Notes: a model not told the origin generated them from the sequence alone. 64,000 nucleotides of DNA from Qaidamihabitans albus (GCF_016464705.1 NZ_JAEHOB010000006.1:62001-126000); one strand, 5' to 3'. Shown: positions 30,869 to 40,009, counted from the stretch's first letter. Translations and numbers: made by a program.

Positions 30869-31237
30869 ATGACACCGCAGGAGGTCAGGTCCGCATGCCT
30901 GGCGCTCGCGGGCGCCCGCGAGGAGTTCCCGTTCGACGAGGCGAACAGCGTCTTCAAGGTGGCAGGGAAGATGTTCGCGCTGAGCCCGCTCGGCGCCGAG
31001 CCGCTGCGGGTGAGCCTGAAATGCGACCCGGAGCTGGCGGTGCAGCTGCGCGGAGCCTATCCGGCGATCACCGCAGGCTATCACCTGAACAAGCGGCACT
31101 GGAACACGGTCGTGCTCGACGGCTCGGTACCGGACGAGCTGGTGCGCGACATGATCGAGGACTCCTACGATCTCGTGGTCGCCGGGCTGCCCAAGGCGCA
31201 GCGGGAGCGGTTCTCGCTGTTCAGGCCTCGTGAGTGA
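30869..31237 (+). CDS. MmcQ/YjbR-family protein
   Basis: 122 aa from the ATG at 30869; an upstream in-frame ATG at 30830 falls in the half repeat and lacks a ribosome site. Family features are a short CyaY-like fold with FPFDEANSVFKVAGKMFALSP, VSLKCDPELAVQLRGAYPAITAGYHLNKRHWNTVVLDG, and the C-terminal helix with ELVRDMIEDSYDLVVAGL. The family is thought to bind DNA or nucleotides, but its role is not settled. The stop codon (31235-31237) is supplied by repeat copy B, which extends past the gene end. Confidence 0.87.
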   Translation: MTPQEVRSACLALAGAREEFPFDEANSVFKVAGKMFALSPLGAEPLRVSLKCDPELAVQLRGAYPAITAGYHLNKRHWNTVVLDGSVPDELVRDMIEDSYDLVVAGLPKAQRERFSLFRPRE

Positions 31238-31271
31238 GGAGCCGAGTTCTAACTCGGGTGAACACTCACGA
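31228..31271 (+). repeat. 44-bp palindromic repeat, copy B
   Basis: Arms TCGTGAGTG and CACTCACGA around a 26-bp centre with GTTCTAACTCG. It starts inside the last codons of the mmcQ-like gene, provides its TGA, and ends 10 bp before the convergent dagK stop. Confidence 0.9.
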
Positions 31272-31281
31272 GCGGTGACGG

Positions 31282-32163
31282 TCAGCCGAGGATTGTGAGG
31301 GCCTCGGGCACGCAGCGCACCGACAGCGGCAGCCGCCCGATCGGCTCGCCGTCGGCGTAGGAGGGCCAGTCACTGCCGGACAGGGTCAGCTCCCGCGCCC
31401 GCAGCGTGCGCACGGCCGGGTGGTCGCGGTGCAGGCCGGCACGCAGGCTGGGCAGCATGCGGACGAGTTCGCGCCGCGTGGCACGGCCCACCACCGTCAC
31501 GTCGAGCAGGCCGTCGTCGGGCCGCGCGTCCGGGCAGATCGGCACCCCTCCCCCGTAGTAGGCGGTGTTGCCGACGGCCACCAGGGTCGCGTCGAGCTCG
31601 ACGTGCTCGGACTCGGTGCGCAGCACCAGCGGGCGGGCCCGGAACGCGGCGAGCTCGGCGAGGATCGCGAGGTCGTAGCGCCGAGGCCCGGTGGGATGGC
31701 GCATCCGGTTGGCGCGCTCGCTGACGGCGGCGTCGAAACCGGCGCACAGCACGGTGCCGAACCACGTGCCGCCCACCTTGCCGAGGTCGATCCGGCGCCG
31801 CAGACCCGAGCGCAGGGCGGCCACCACGGTGTCGGCCGCCGCCAGCGGATCGGGCGGCATCCCGAGCGCCCTGGCGAGGTCGTTGCCCGTCCCGGACGGG
31901 ACCACTCCGAGCGCGACGCCGGTGCCCGCGCAGAACTGGACGGCCTGATGCGCGGCGCCGTCACCGCCGAGAACCACGAGGGCGTCCAGCCCGGCCGAGC
32001 GCGAGCGGGACATCAACGCGTGTGACTGCTCCACCGAGTCGGCGGCGAGCAGGTCAAGCCGGTCGACCTGCTCGCGCAGCCGGGCCGCGACGGTGCCCGC
32101 GATCCTGGCCGCGGCACCGCCGCCCGAGCCGGGATGGACGGCGAGTGCCGCGTGCAGTCCCAT
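31282..32163 (-). CDS. Diacylglycerol kinase family lipid kinase
   Basis: 293 aa. The DAGK catalytic domain has HPGSGGG at the start, ALVVLGGDGAAHQAVQ (the ATP-binding GGDG motif) and VVPSGTGNDLARALGM. The C-terminal domain ends with YADGEPIGRLPLSVRCVPEAL, as in YegS/DgkB-like kinases. It phosphorylates diacylglycerol or a related lipid to phosphatidic acid at the membrane surface. It starts 10 bp after tatC ends and is probably the last gene of the pafB-pafC-tatA-tatC operon. A second DAGK domain, fused to PAP2, is encoded at 42.6 kb. Confidence 0.92.
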   Translation of the reverse strand: MGLHAALAVHPGSGGGAAARIAGTVAARLREQVDRLDLLAADSVEQSHALMSRSRSAGLDALVVLGGDGAAHQAVQFCAGTGVALGVVPSGTGNDLARALGMPPDPLAAADTVVAALRSGLRRRIDLGKVGGTWFGTVLCAGFDAAVSERANRMRHPTGPRRYDLAILAELAAFRARPLVLRTESEHVELDATLVAVGNTAYYGGGVPICPDARPDDGLLDVTVVGRATRRELVRMLPSLRAGLHRDHPAVRTLRARELTLSGSDWPSYADGEPIGRLPLSVRCVPEALTILG

Positions 32164-32173
32164 CCTGGCCGTG

Positions 32174-33145
32174 CTACGTGACGTCGTCGGTACTCGTCGA
32201 ACTGCTCGACGCGCTGGGCCTGGCGGGTGGCGGCTCGTCGTCGACCGAGGTCGGCGTGTACTCGAAGGGAGCGGCCTCGTCGTCGGAGAGCTGGTCCCAG
32301 CCCTCGTCGGCCCGTTGCCGGTCCAGCTTGCGGTCGTGCAGGCGCGTCAGCTGGATCGCGAACTCGAAGAGCAGCGTCAGCGCACCGGCCAGGGCGATCA
32401 TCGAGAACGGGTCCGCGGGCGTGACGAACGCGGCGAAGACGAACAGCGCGAAGATGATGCCGCGCCGCCACTTCTTCAGCTGCTGGTACCGGACGACACC
32501 CACCCGGTTCAGCATCACGATGAGCAGCGGCAGCTCGAAGCTCACCCCGAAGATCAGCAGCAGGGACAGCACGAACGAGACGTACTTGTCTCCCGTCAGG
32601 GCGGTGACAAACGAGTCGCCGCCGAAGTTCATCAGGATCTCGAGCGCGTGCGGGACCATGAGGTAGGCCAGCACGGCGCCGAGGGCGAACAGCACACTCG
32701 CGAAGCTGACGAAGGTCATCGCGTACTTGCGTTCCTTCGAGTACAGCCCCGGCGCGATGAACGCCCAGATCTGGTAGAGCCACAGCGGGGCGAAGAGCAC
32801 CGCTCCGGCGGCCAGGCCGACCTTCAGCTGGATCATGAAGGCCTCGAACGGCACGGTCTGCAGAAGCTGGCAGCCATCACCGGACGTGAGCCGCCGCTCC
32901 TCCGGAACGGCGCAGTACGGACCTGTGATGAGCTCGCCGAGGGACGGGATCGGGCCGACCCGGTTGCCGAACCAGATGAACCCGATGATCCCGCCGGCGA
33001 TGAGCGCCAGCAGGGCGTAGCCCAGGCGACGGCGGAACTCGTAGATGTGCTCGATGAGCGTCATCGTGCCGTCGGGGTTGTACCGGCGGCGCCGCTGACG
33101 ACGCTTACTCCCGCGCCGTTCGCGCTGGTCAGAGGAGTCCGCCAC
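32174..33145 (-). CDS. tatC: Sec-independent protein translocase TatC
   Basis: 323 aa with six transmembrane helices. The conserved TatC N-terminus TLIEHIYEFRRRLGYALLALIAGG and the motif ERKYAMTFVSFASVLFALGAVLAYLMV, then FGVSFELPLLIVMLNRVGVV, are present. It is the signal-peptide receptor for export of folded proteins with twin-arginine signals. The N-terminal 25 residues are basic (RERRGSKRRQRRRRYN) and the C-terminal tail is acidic and Ser-rich, as in other actinobacteria. GTG start. It lies 73 bp after tatA. TatB is not encoded here, as usual for this arrangement. Confidence 0.97.
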   Translation of the reverse strand: MADSSDQRERRGSKRRQRRRRYNPDGTMTLIEHIYEFRRRLGYALLALIAGGIIGFIWFGNRVGPIPSLGELITGPYCAVPEERRLTSGDGCQLLQTVPFEAFMIQLKVGLAAGAVLFAPLWLYQIWAFIAPGLYSKERKYAMTFVSFASVLFALGAVLAYLMVPHALEILMNFGGDSFVTALTGDKYVSFVLSLLLIFGVSFELPLLIVMLNRVGVVRYQQLKKWRRGIIFALFVFAAFVTPADPFSMIALAGALTLLFEFAIQLTRLHDRKLDRQRADEGWDQLSDDEAAPFEYTPTSVDDEPPPARPSASSSSTSTDDVT

Positions 33146-33218
33146 GGAGAGTGTCCGTTCTAGTCAAGGCCACTCACCACGGGCGCCGGTCGGCCGCCCG
33201 TGGTGACTTCGAGGTGGG

Positions 33219-33533
33219 TCAGCCCGCGTTCTTCTGCGCCTGGTCGGCCGGGGCGGTCGCCTGCTGCTGCTTCTTCAGCTCATCGAGCTGCCGCTGCAAT
33301 TCCGCGACCTGCTGGTCCTTGTCCGGCTCGGACGACTGCGGCAGCTGCCGCGTCTCGGCTTCCTCGCTCTGCTGGTCCGACTCCCCGGAACCGCGCATGT
33401 CCTTCGTTTCGGCCTTGAAGATCTTCATGGACTTGCCGATCGACCTGGCGGCATCGGGAAGCCGCTTGGCACCGAAAAGCAGGACCACGACAAGAACCAG
33501 GATGATCAAGTGCCACGGCTGCAGTGCGCCCAT
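33219..33533 (-). CDS. tatA: Sec-independent protein translocase TatA
   Basis: 104 aa from the ATG at 33531-33533. One N-terminal transmembrane helix ([16 protein letters not shown]) is followed by the hinge and amphipathic helix ([25 protein letters not shown]), the classic TatA layout. A charged, Gln-rich tail ([20 protein letters not shown]) may form a coiled coil. It forms the translocation oligomer with TatC. It lies between a small membrane protein gene and tatC in one operon with pafBC. Confidence 0.97.
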   Translation of the reverse strand: MGALQPWHLIILVLVVVLLFGAKRLPDAARSIGKSMKIFKAETKDMRGSGESDQQSEEAETRQLPQSSEPDKDQQVAELQRQLDELKKQQQATAPADQAQKNAG

Positions 33534-33544
33534 CGGTGGCCTCC

Positions 33545-33790
33545 TTACTCGTTCACGTCGATCGTACTGTGTAGCTCGCCGTCCGCGCGGGCGTGGTCGC
33601 GTCGCCGCGCCACCGCGACCCGGACCGCCGCCGACCGTGCGCGCAGCAGGCCGACCCGGTCGCGGCTCTCCGCCGTAACCATGCTCACCGTGCGGTTGTA
33701 CCGGCGCAAGAGGCGCACCGTATGCAACAACACGGCACCGAGCACGAATATCCCAAGCGCGGCGAGCGCGACGCTCAGCACGTAGTACAC
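33545..33790 (-). CDS. Small membrane protein between pafC and tatA
   Basis: 81 aa, GTG start. One N-terminal transmembrane helix ([24 protein letters not shown]) is followed by a basic cytoplasmic tail ([41 protein letters not shown]). No known family is recognised. It is 11 bp upstream of tatA and 9 bp downstream of pafC, so it is certainly part of the operon. The hydrophobic helix and tight spacing make it a real gene. Involvement in Tat export is possible but unproven. Confidence 0.75.
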   Translation of the reverse strand: MYYVLSVALAALGIFVLGAVLLHTVRLLRRYNRTVSMVTAESRDRVGLLRARSAAVRVAVARRRDHARADGELHSTIDVNE

Positions 33791-33799
33791 GCGGACAGC

Positions 33800-34780
33800 C
33801 TACTGGCCCGAGGTAACCGGCAGGTGACGCGCTCGCGCCAGCGCGGCGGCGGCCCGCTGTCGGACGGCCTCCGCGAGCTCGGCGGGCCGCTCGACGCGCG
33901 CCCTGCCACCGAGGCCGAGCACCAGCCGCACCATCCACGACTGGTCGCCGTAGCGCATCAGCACACGCAGCCGCCCGCCGTCCAGCTCGGCGAGCTCCTC
34001 GCACGGGTAGTACTCGGCGACCCAGCGCGCGTCGGGATCGAGCACGATCTCGGCCTCCGGATGGTCGGGCTCCGGGGAGAACACGCCGCCGCTGAGGTCG
34101 GTGGGCTCGGCGTGGGCAGGCGGCGCGGACGGCTCGTCGAGCACGACGATGTCGTCGAAGCGGTCGAGCCGGAACAGCCGCACGTCCCCCGCCAGCCGGC
34201 ACCACGCCTCCAGGTAGCCGATCGCCTGGACAATGAGCAGCCGCATGGGATCCACGGTGCGGTCGGTGATCCGGTCCCGCGAGGCGCTGTAGTAGCGGAT
34301 CCGCAGTGCGCGCCCCACCTGTAGTGCCGCGCGCACCGTCTCGCGGGTGCGCGCGGTGGTCGCGGCCTCCCGCACGCCCATCCCCACGACGACGCCTGAG
34401 GGCTGCGCAGCGCCTGCCGCGGCCTCGATCTTCGCGATGGCGCGATGCACCGCATCGGTGTCGAGCACGCCGGGAGTCTCGGCGAGCGCCCGCAGCGCGA
34501 TGAGCAGCGCGGTCGCCTCCCCACCGGTGAGCCGCAGCGGACGCCGCATTCCCGCGTCGTAGGTCACCGACACGGTGTCGCCGTCGAACGAGAGGTCGAT
34601 CAGGTCGCCGGGCCCGTACCCGGGCAGCCCGCACATCCAGAGCAGTTCCAGGTCCTTGCGGAGCTGCCGGGCGCTGACGTCGAAGTCCCGGGCTGCCTCC
34701 TCGATCCGGATGCCCGGCCGGGCGAGCAAGTAGGGAACCAGGGCCAGCAGGCGGGGCATGCGTTCGGTCGACCCGCTCAC
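33800..34780 (-). CDS. pafC: WYL-domain transcriptional activator PafC
   Basis: 326 aa. A winged-helix N-terminus ([41 protein letters not shown]) is followed by a WYL domain ([46 protein letters not shown]) and a C-terminal extension. With PafB it forms a heterodimer that activates the RecA/LexA-independent DNA-damage regulon at SigA promoters. Its GTG start overlaps the pafB stop by 4 bp, giving stoichiometric synthesis. The W of WYL is replaced in the usual way (GYLEAWCRL). Confidence 0.94.
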   Translation of the reverse strand: MSGSTERMPRLLALVPYLLARPGIRIEEAARDFDVSARQLRKDLELLWMCGLPGYGPGDLIDLSFDGDTVSVTYDAGMRRPLRLTGGEATALLIALRALAETPGVLDTDAVHRAIAKIEAAAGAAQPSGVVVGMGVREAATTARTRETVRAALQVGRALRIRYYSASRDRITDRTVDPMRLLIVQAIGYLEAWCRLAGDVRLFRLDRFDDIVVLDEPSAPPAHAEPTDLSGGVFSPEPDHPEAEIVLDPDARWVAEYYPCEELAELDGGRLRVLMRYGDQSWMVRLVLGLGGRARVERPAELAEAVRQRAAAALARARHLPVTSGQ

Positions 34781-35754
34781 CCGTCCTCCCCGTGCACCAC
34801 GCGCTCCAGCCGGTCCCGCACCGACTTCGCGAGCACGTCCGGCTCCAGCACCAGCACGTCCTCGCCGTGGCCGGCGATCCAGTCGGCCGCGCTCTCCGGG
34901 AAGTACAGGTCCAGCTCCATCACGTCGCCAGGGTCGTCACCTACGGTCATCCTGCCGACCGGCTGCGCACGGCGGCGGACGCCGGCCGCCCTGCCGTCGG
35001 CGATCCACAGGCGTGCCCTGGCGACCGGCGACGAGTCGCGCTCCGACGTGCCGGCGACGAAGTCGAGCAGGTTGACATCCCGCGGCCGCCGCACGGCACC
35101 CGGTTTGCCGACCCGGCGCACCTCGCCCGTGATCCTGGACAGCCGGAAGCACCGGGGCGCGTCCCGATCGCGGTCGTGACCGACGACGTACCAGCGGGCC
35201 CGCCAGGACACGACTCCCCACGGTTCGAGCGTGCGCGCGCGCCGCTCGGGCGAGTCGGAGCGCCGGTAGTCGAACCGGACCACCTGGCCGTCCTGCACGG
35301 CCGCGAGCAACGGCGCGAAGGCGGGTTCGGTGTGCACGCGCGGTTCCACGATGGTCGGCGCGTTCTCGTCGACCTCGACTCCGGCCGCGCGCAGCTTCAC
35401 CAGCGCGCCCTGCGCCTGGCCGGTCAGGTCCGGGGAGTCCCAGAGCCGCACCGCCAGCGCGACGGCGGCGGCCTCGTCGGGGGCGAGGTCGATCTCGCCG
35501 AGCTCGTAGTCCCGCCGGGCGATGCGGTAGCCCTCGACCGGGTCGAACACCGAGTTGCGCCCGGTCTCCAGCGGAATTCCCAGCTCGCGCAGCTCGGTCT
35601 TGTCCCGTTCGAACATCCGGGAGAACGCCTCGTCACTGGTCGCGTCGGCGTATCCGGGCACGATTCCGCGAATCCGCTCGGCAGTGAGGTACTGCCGCGT
35701 GGAGAGCAGGGCGAGCACCAGGTTGACCAGGCGCTCAGCGCGGGCGGTGGACAC
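34777..35754 (-). CDS. pafB: WYL-domain transcriptional activator PafB
   Basis: 325 aa from the GTG at 35752-35754. This start gives [35 protein letters not shown], which aligns with the M. tuberculosis PafB N-terminus; an upstream ATG at 35794-35796 would lie inside the tetR gene. The HTH domain is followed by a WYL domain ([51 protein letters not shown]). It pairs with PafC to activate DNA-repair genes. The gene is separated from pafA by four inserted genes, unlike the pafABC operon of mycobacteria. Confidence 0.94.
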   Translation of the reverse strand: MSTARAERLVNLVLALLSTRQYLTAERIRGIVPGYADATSDEAFSRMFERDKTELRELGIPLETGRNSVFDPVEGYRIARRDYELGEIDLAPDEAAAVALAVRLWDSPDLTGQAQGALVKLRAAGVEVDENAPTIVEPRVHTEPAFAPLLAAVQDGQVVRFDYRRSDSPERRARTLEPWGVVSWRARWYVVGHDRDRDAPRCFRLSRITGEVRRVGKPGAVRRPRDVNLLDFVAGTSERDSSPVARARLWIADGRAAGVRRRAQPVGRMTVGDDPGDVMELDLYFPESAADWIAGHGEDVLVLEPDVLAKSVRDRLERVVHGEDG

Positions 35755-35764
35755 CTTGACAAGC

Positions 35765-36499
35765 CTAGCTCGCGTCGCCTCCGCCCAACGGGACATCCGC
35801 CGATCGCGCGTCGTGGGCGGGTCCGCGGGCGGCCCGGGCCACGACGGCTCGCCGCTGCTCGGACAGCGCACCTCCACCCAGCCCCTCCGCGAACAGCAGC
35901 ATCGACCGGAGCAGGGCCTCGTCCCGGATGTCCTCCCCCGCCTCTCGCATCGGGCCGTCGACGAACAGCATCGCCATGCCGTGTGTCATGGACCACGCGG
36001 TGAACTCGGCCAGCGGCCTGCGCTCGTCGGGCAGGTACCCGCACGCGACGAGCTCGTCGAGCGCGTCGACCAGCTTGCCGAACGGACCATCGGCGCGCTG
36101 GGCATCCCGTGGCGGGAGCACCGTGCCCGCGCGGGAGAAGGCCGTGTGGAACAGGCCCGGCTGCGCGAGCGCGAAGTTGAGGTAGCCGCGCCCGAGCGCG
36201 GCGAGGTTGCCGAGTGCGCGCTCGACCCGGTCCTCGATGCCCGTCCGCAGCCGCAGCTCCTCGTCCATCGCCGCGGTCAACCGGGCCATCGCCTCATCCT
36301 TCGCGGCAGCCAGCAGCTCCTCGTGCCCGGCGAAGTGCCGGTAGGCCGCGGTGGGCGTCACGCCGACCACCCTGGCGGCGGCCCTGATCGTCACGGCGCG
36401 CGGGCCTCCGGACTGCGCCAGCTCCGCCGCGGCCTCGATCAGCGCGTTGCGGAGGTCGCCGTGGTGGTAGCCGCTTCGAACAGCCGCTGAGGGACTCAC
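35765..36499 (-). CDS. TetR/AcrR-family regulator
   Basis: 244 aa, GTG start. The HTH domain reads GDLRNALIEAAAELAQSGGPRAVTIRAAARVVGVTPTAAYRHFAGHEELLAA (about residues 14-66). The C-terminal WHG-type ligand domain has LGRGYLNFALAQPGLFHTAFSR. It is divergent from an MMPL transporter gene with a 94-bp shared spacer that has an 11-bp inverted repeat, the typical arrangement of a repressor controlling an efflux or lipid exporter. It ends 10 bp before pafB, so readthrough into pafBC is possible. Confidence 0.93.
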   Translation of the reverse strand: MSPSAAVRSGYHHGDLRNALIEAAAELAQSGGPRAVTIRAAARVVGVTPTAAYRHFAGHEELLAAAKDEAMARLTAAMDEELRLRTGIEDRVERALGNLAALGRGYLNFALAQPGLFHTAFSRAGTVLPPRDAQRADGPFGKLVDALDELVACGYLPDERRPLAEFTAWSMTHGMAMLFVDGPMREAGEDIRDEALLRSMLLFAEGLGGGALSEQRRAVVARAARGPAHDARSADVPLGGGDAS

Positions 36500-36505
36500 A
36501 GCTCA

Positions 36506-36567
36506 ATGTTGACAGGCGTGCACATTTGGTGCAAGTTAACAGTCGCCAAGTTTCCACCTGTCAACAT
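36506..36567. promoter_or_regulatory. Divergent promoter/operator region of tetR and MMPL
   Basis: ATGTTGACAGG (36506-36516) and its exact inverse CCTGTCAACAT (36557-36567) lie 40 bp apart. Each strand thus carries a perfect -35-like TTGACA pointing inward. Between them are GTGCAC, TTGGTGCAA and GTTAAC elements that could form half-sites for TetR. Whether the arms are -35 boxes, operators or both cannot be told from sequence. No strong -10 is seen on either strand. Confidence 0.55.
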
Positions 36568-36593
36568 CTCCTCCTCTCTCCCCGGAGCACCCC

Positions 36594-38759
36594 ATGTTCG
36601 CTCGTATCGGTCGCTTCGCCGCCGACCACGCACGCGCGGTTCTCGCCGTCACGCTGCTCCTCCTGGTGGGCGCAGCCGCACTGGGCTTCACCGCCTTCGG
36701 CAAGCTGCAGTCGGAGGGCTTCACCGACCCCGGCGCCGAGTCCAGCGAGGCCGCCGCACTCATCGACTCGGAGTTCGGCGGCCAGGCCGACCTGCTCTTC
36801 CTCGTCACCGCCAACGGCGGCGGCAGTGCCACCGACGAGGCCACCGACGACATCGACGACCCGGCCGTGCAGGCCGCCGGGACACGACTCACCGAACGGC
36901 TCAGCGCCGACCCCGCACTGACCGACATCACCTCCTACTGGCCGGCCGGAGCACCGCCACTGCGCTCCGCCGACGGTCGGCACGGCCTCATCACCGCGCA
37001 ACTCGCCGGCGGGCAGGACGCGCAGGATTCGGGCGACACCGTCGACGCACTCGCCGAGCGCTACCGCGGCACCGACGGTCCGATCACCGTCGAGCTCGGT
37101 GGCGGGGAGGCCGTCGGGCAGGACATCGGCGGGCAGGTCGCCTCCGACCTCGTCGTGGCCGAGGCGATCGCCGTACCGCTGATCCTGCTGCTGCTCGTCG
37201 TCGTGTTCGGCAGCCTCGTCGCCGCGGTCCTGCCGCTCGTCGTCGGCGGCATCGCGATCCTCGGGACCTTCGCCCAGCTCTCGGTGCTCGGCTCGCTCAC
37301 CGACGTCTCGGTGTTCGCCATCAACCTGACCACCGGCCTCGGGCTCGGCCTGGCGATCGACTACGCGCTGTTGATGGTCAGCCGGTTCCGCGAGGAACTC
37401 GCAGCAGGCTTGCCGACCAGGGACGCCGTCGTGCGCACCGTGAGCACCGCGGGCCGCACGATCACGTTCAGCGCCGCCACGGTCGCCGTCGCTCTCTCCG
37501 TGCTGCTGCTGTTCCCGCAGTACTTCCTGCGCTCGTTCGCCTACGCCGGCATCGGCGTCATCGTCATCGCGATGCTCGGCGCGATCCTCGTGCTGCCCGC
37601 GCTGCTCGCGGTCCTCGGGCCACGCGTCAACGCCGCCCGGCTGCCCTGGCTGCGCCGCGAGCCGAGCGTCGTCTCCGGGTTCTGGCGGCGCGTCGCGGCG
37701 ACGGCGGGCCGCCGGCCGATGCTCGTCGCCGCACCGGCGCTCGTCCTGCTCGTCCTCGCCGCGTCACCACTGCTGCGGGTCGAGTTCGGCACCCCGGACG
37801 ACCGCGTGCTGCCGGCTTCGGCGTCGAGCCGGATCGTCGGCGACACACTGCGCGAGCAGTTCCCCGGCGACGACAGCAGGGCCATCCAGGTCGTGCTGAC
37901 CACACCCGCCGACGGCGGCGCCGCCACGGCCTACGCCGACCGGCTCGCCGCCGTGCCAGGTGTCACACGGGTCGCCGAGCCCGTACCGGGACGGCTGTTC
38001 TCCGTCGTCACCGCCGGGGAGTCACGTTCCGAGTCCGCCCAGCAGGTGGTGGAGCAGGTGCGCGCGGTCGCCGCCCCGCCCGGCTCAGCGGCGCTCGTCG
38101 GCGGCGCCGCCGCCGTGCTGCTCGACAGCAAGGGCGCCATCGCCGACCGGCTCCCCCTCGCCCTCGGACTCATCGCGCTCACGACGTTCGTGCTGCTGTT
38201 CCTGTTCACCGGCAGCGTGCTGCAACCCCTGCGCGCGCTCGTGTTCAACGTGCTCGGCCTTTCCGCCGCGATGGGCGTGATGGTGCTGATCTTCCAGGAA
38301 GGCGCGCTGTCCTCGGTCCTCGGCTTCACGCCCCTGCCACTCGACACGAGCATGCTGGTGCTGCTGTTCTGCATCGCGTTCGGACTGGCGATGGACTACG
38401 AGGTCTTCGTGCTGAGCCGGATCAAGGAGGCACACGACCTCGGCCTCGACCCACGGCAGGCGGTCGTCGACGGCCTGTCCCGGACGGGCCGCATCGTGTC
38501 CATGGCTGCGGTACTGCTGGCCGTCAGCTTCTTCGCCTTCGGCACCAGCGGAGTCAGCTTCATCCAGATGTTCGGACTGGGCACCGGCCTCGCGATCCTG
38601 ATCGACGCCACGATCATCCGCGGCCTGCTCGTGCCCGCAGGCATGCGGGTGCTGGGCTCCCGCGCCTGGTGGTCGCCCGGACCGCTGCGCAGGCTGCACG
38701 ACCGGGTGGGTGTCCACGAAGCACCGGCACCGGAGCCACGCGAGACCGTGGGAGTCTGA
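36594..38759 (+). CDS. MMPL-family transporter (RND superfamily)
   Basis: 721 aa. Two repeats each have one leading helix, a periplasmic domain and five further helices. Diagnostic stretches are LGLGLAIDYALLMVSRFREEL in the first half and CIAFGLAMDYEVFVLSRIKEAHDLG in the second, with the Asp-Tyr pair in the middle of the membrane thought to carry protons. The size is that of the smaller MmpL-like exporters of actinobacteria, which move lipids, siderophores or drugs. It is under control of the divergent TetR regulator. It begins an insertion between pafB and pafA. Confidence 0.93.
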   Translation: MFARIGRFAADHARAVLAVTLLLLVGAAALGFTAFGKLQSEGFTDPGAESSEAAALIDSEFGGQADLLFLVTANGGGSATDEATDDIDDPAVQAAGTRLTERLSADPALTDITSYWPAGAPPLRSADGRHGLITAQLAGGQDAQDSGDTVDALAERYRGTDGPITVELGGGEAVGQDIGGQVASDLVVAEAIAVPLILLLLVVVFGSLVAAVLPLVVGGIAILGTFAQLSVLGSLTDVSVFAINLTTGLGLGLAIDYALLMVSRFREELAAGLPTRDAVVRTVSTAGRTITFSAATVAVALSVLLLFPQYFLRSFAYAGIGVIVIAMLGAILVLPALLAVLGPRVNAARLPWLRREPSVVSGFWRRVAATAGRRPMLVAAPALVLLVLAASPLLRVEFGTPDDRVLPASASSRIVGDTLREQFPGDDSRAIQVVLTTPADGGAATAYADRLAAVPGVTRVAEPVPGRLFSVVTAGESRSESAQQVVEQVRAVAAPPGSAALVGGAAAVLLDSKGAIADRLPLALGLIALTTFVLLFLFTGSVLQPLRALVFNVLGLSAAMGVMVLIFQEGALSSVLGFTPLPLDTSMLVLLFCIAFGLAMDYEVFVLSRIKEAHDLGLDPRQAVVDGLSRTGRIVSMAAVLLAVSFFAFGTSGVSFIQMFGLGTGLAILIDATIIRGLLVPAGMRVLGSRAWWSPGPLRRLHDRVGVHEAPAPEPRETVGV

Positions 38760-38792
38760 CCTTGCCTCACCGCCTGTCCTTGATTTCAGGCG

Positions 38793-38862
38793 GGCGCGGC
38801 GTTGTGCCTGGTCACCTCTCGTGAGTGCGCACGCGAGTTAGAACGCGGCTCCTCACTCACGA
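38793..38862 (-). repeat. 44-bp palindromic repeat, copy C, with 26-bp flank
   Basis: The palindrome is 38819-38862 with core on the minus strand. The 26 bp before it (38793-38818) are identical, in inverse orientation, to the 26 bp after copy D (58414-58439), so the mobile or duplicated unit is longer than the palindrome. It lies between the convergent MMPL and idh genes. A 7-bp hairpin (38770-38793) precedes it. Confidence 0.88.
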
Positions 38863-38920
38863 CCGTTGACCTGCGGAAACAGTGCGCCTGGTCCGTTCCA
38901 GCAGGTTCGAAGGCAGCCTC

Positions 38921-39922
38921 TCACCGTCGCACCTCGGCCAGCGGCACCGGAGTGCCGCGCCGGCGGGACAGCTCACACGCCTCGGCGACGTAGAGCGCCT
39001 CAAGGGCCTCGCGGGGAGTGCACGGGCTCTCCGCGAGGCCCGCCGCCACCTCGGCGAACCGGGCGAGCTCCGCCACATACGCCTCCCGGAAACGTTCGAG
39101 ATAGGTGCCGTAGGGCTCGGCCCGGCGCCAGGAGAGCCGCCGCTCCGCCGACGGCAACGGCGCCCGGTCGTCCAGCCCGACGATCCGGGCGCCGGCCGAG
39201 CCGCACACCTCCAGCCGCACGTCGTGACCCGCGCCGTTGTAGCGGGTGGCGGTCACGGTGGCGAGCATGTCATCGTCGAACCGCAGCACGGCCGCGCACG
39301 TGTCGACGTCGCCGGAGTCAGCGAAGAACGCGGCCCCGCGGTTGGCGCCAAGGGCGTGCACCTCGCTCACCTCCCTGCCGGTGAGCCAGCGCAGGATGTC
39401 GAAGTCGTGGATGCCGCAGTCCCGGAACAGGCCACCGGAGGTCGGGATGTACGCCGCGGGCGGCGGAAACGCGTCGGCGGTCACCGCGCGCAGGGTGTGG
39501 ACCCAGCCCAGCGAGCCGTCCCGCAACGCCGCCCTCGCGGCCTGGTACCCGGCATCGAAGCGGCGCTGGAAGCCCACCTGCACCGGCACGGCACTCGCGT
39601 CGGCGTGCGCGATGACCTCCAGGGTCCCGGCGACGTCCGGGGCGACCGGCTTCTCGCAGAACACCGCGACCCGCGCGTCCAGCGCCCGGTGAACGAGCTC
39701 CGCGTGCGCGCTGGTCGCCGCCGCGATCACCACACCGGCCACCCCTGAGGCGAACAGCCCGTCCACGCTGTCGGTGGCCTCGATCCCGGCCTGCCCAGCG
39801 AGCCGCCGCGCCCTGGCCGGTTCCGCGTCGGCGACCACCACCGAGTCCACCCCGGCGAGACCGCCGAGGGTCGCGGCGTGAAAAGTGCCGATTCGCCCGG
39901 CGCCGATCAGTCCCATCCGCAT
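38921..39922 (-). CDS. Gfo/Idh/MocA-family oxidoreductase (inositol dehydrogenase-like)
   Basis: 333 aa from the ATG at 39920-39922 with GGGAG upstream. The N-terminal Rossmann fold MRMGLIGAGRIGTFHA, the catalytic EKP motif (AVFCEKPVAPD), and GGLFRDCGIHDFDILRWLTG (containing the D-x-x-x-H active-site pattern) place it with myo-inositol 2-dehydrogenases and similar sugar dehydrogenases. The divergent LacI regulator and the two identical operators suggest a sugar- or polyol-inducible unit. Other inositol genes are not seen nearby, so the substrate is unproven. Confidence 0.9.
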   Translation of the reverse strand: MRMGLIGAGRIGTFHAATLGGLAGVDSVVVADAEPARARRLAGQAGIEATDSVDGLFASGVAGVVIAAATSAHAELVHRALDARVAVFCEKPVAPDVAGTLEVIAHADASAVPVQVGFQRRFDAGYQAARAALRDGSLGWVHTLRAVTADAFPPPAAYIPTSGGLFRDCGIHDFDILRWLTGREVSEVHALGANRGAAFFADSGDVDTCAAVLRFDDDMLATVTATRYNGAGHDVRLEVCGSAGARIVGLDDRAPLPSAERRLSWRRAEPYGTYLERFREAYVAELARFAEVAAGLAESPCTPREALEALYVAEACELSRRRGTPVPLAEVRR

Positions 39923-39936
39923 GGCGGCTCCCGTCT

Positions 39937-39950
39937 TTGGACCGGTCCAA
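39937..39950. promoter_or_regulatory. LacI-type operator 1
   Basis: A perfect 14-bp palindrome TTGGACCGGTCCAA, 14 bp upstream of the idh start codon. The core TGGACCGGTCCA recurs exactly at 40010-40021. The central CG and 12-14 bp size are typical of LacI/GalR operators. A bound repressor here would cover the idh ribosome site or transcription start. Confidence 0.85.
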
Positions 39951-40009
39951 TCCGTATTCACACCCTGAACGTGCTGTGAGATGGTGTCAATAGCAGCTGT
40001 GTGCTGAGA

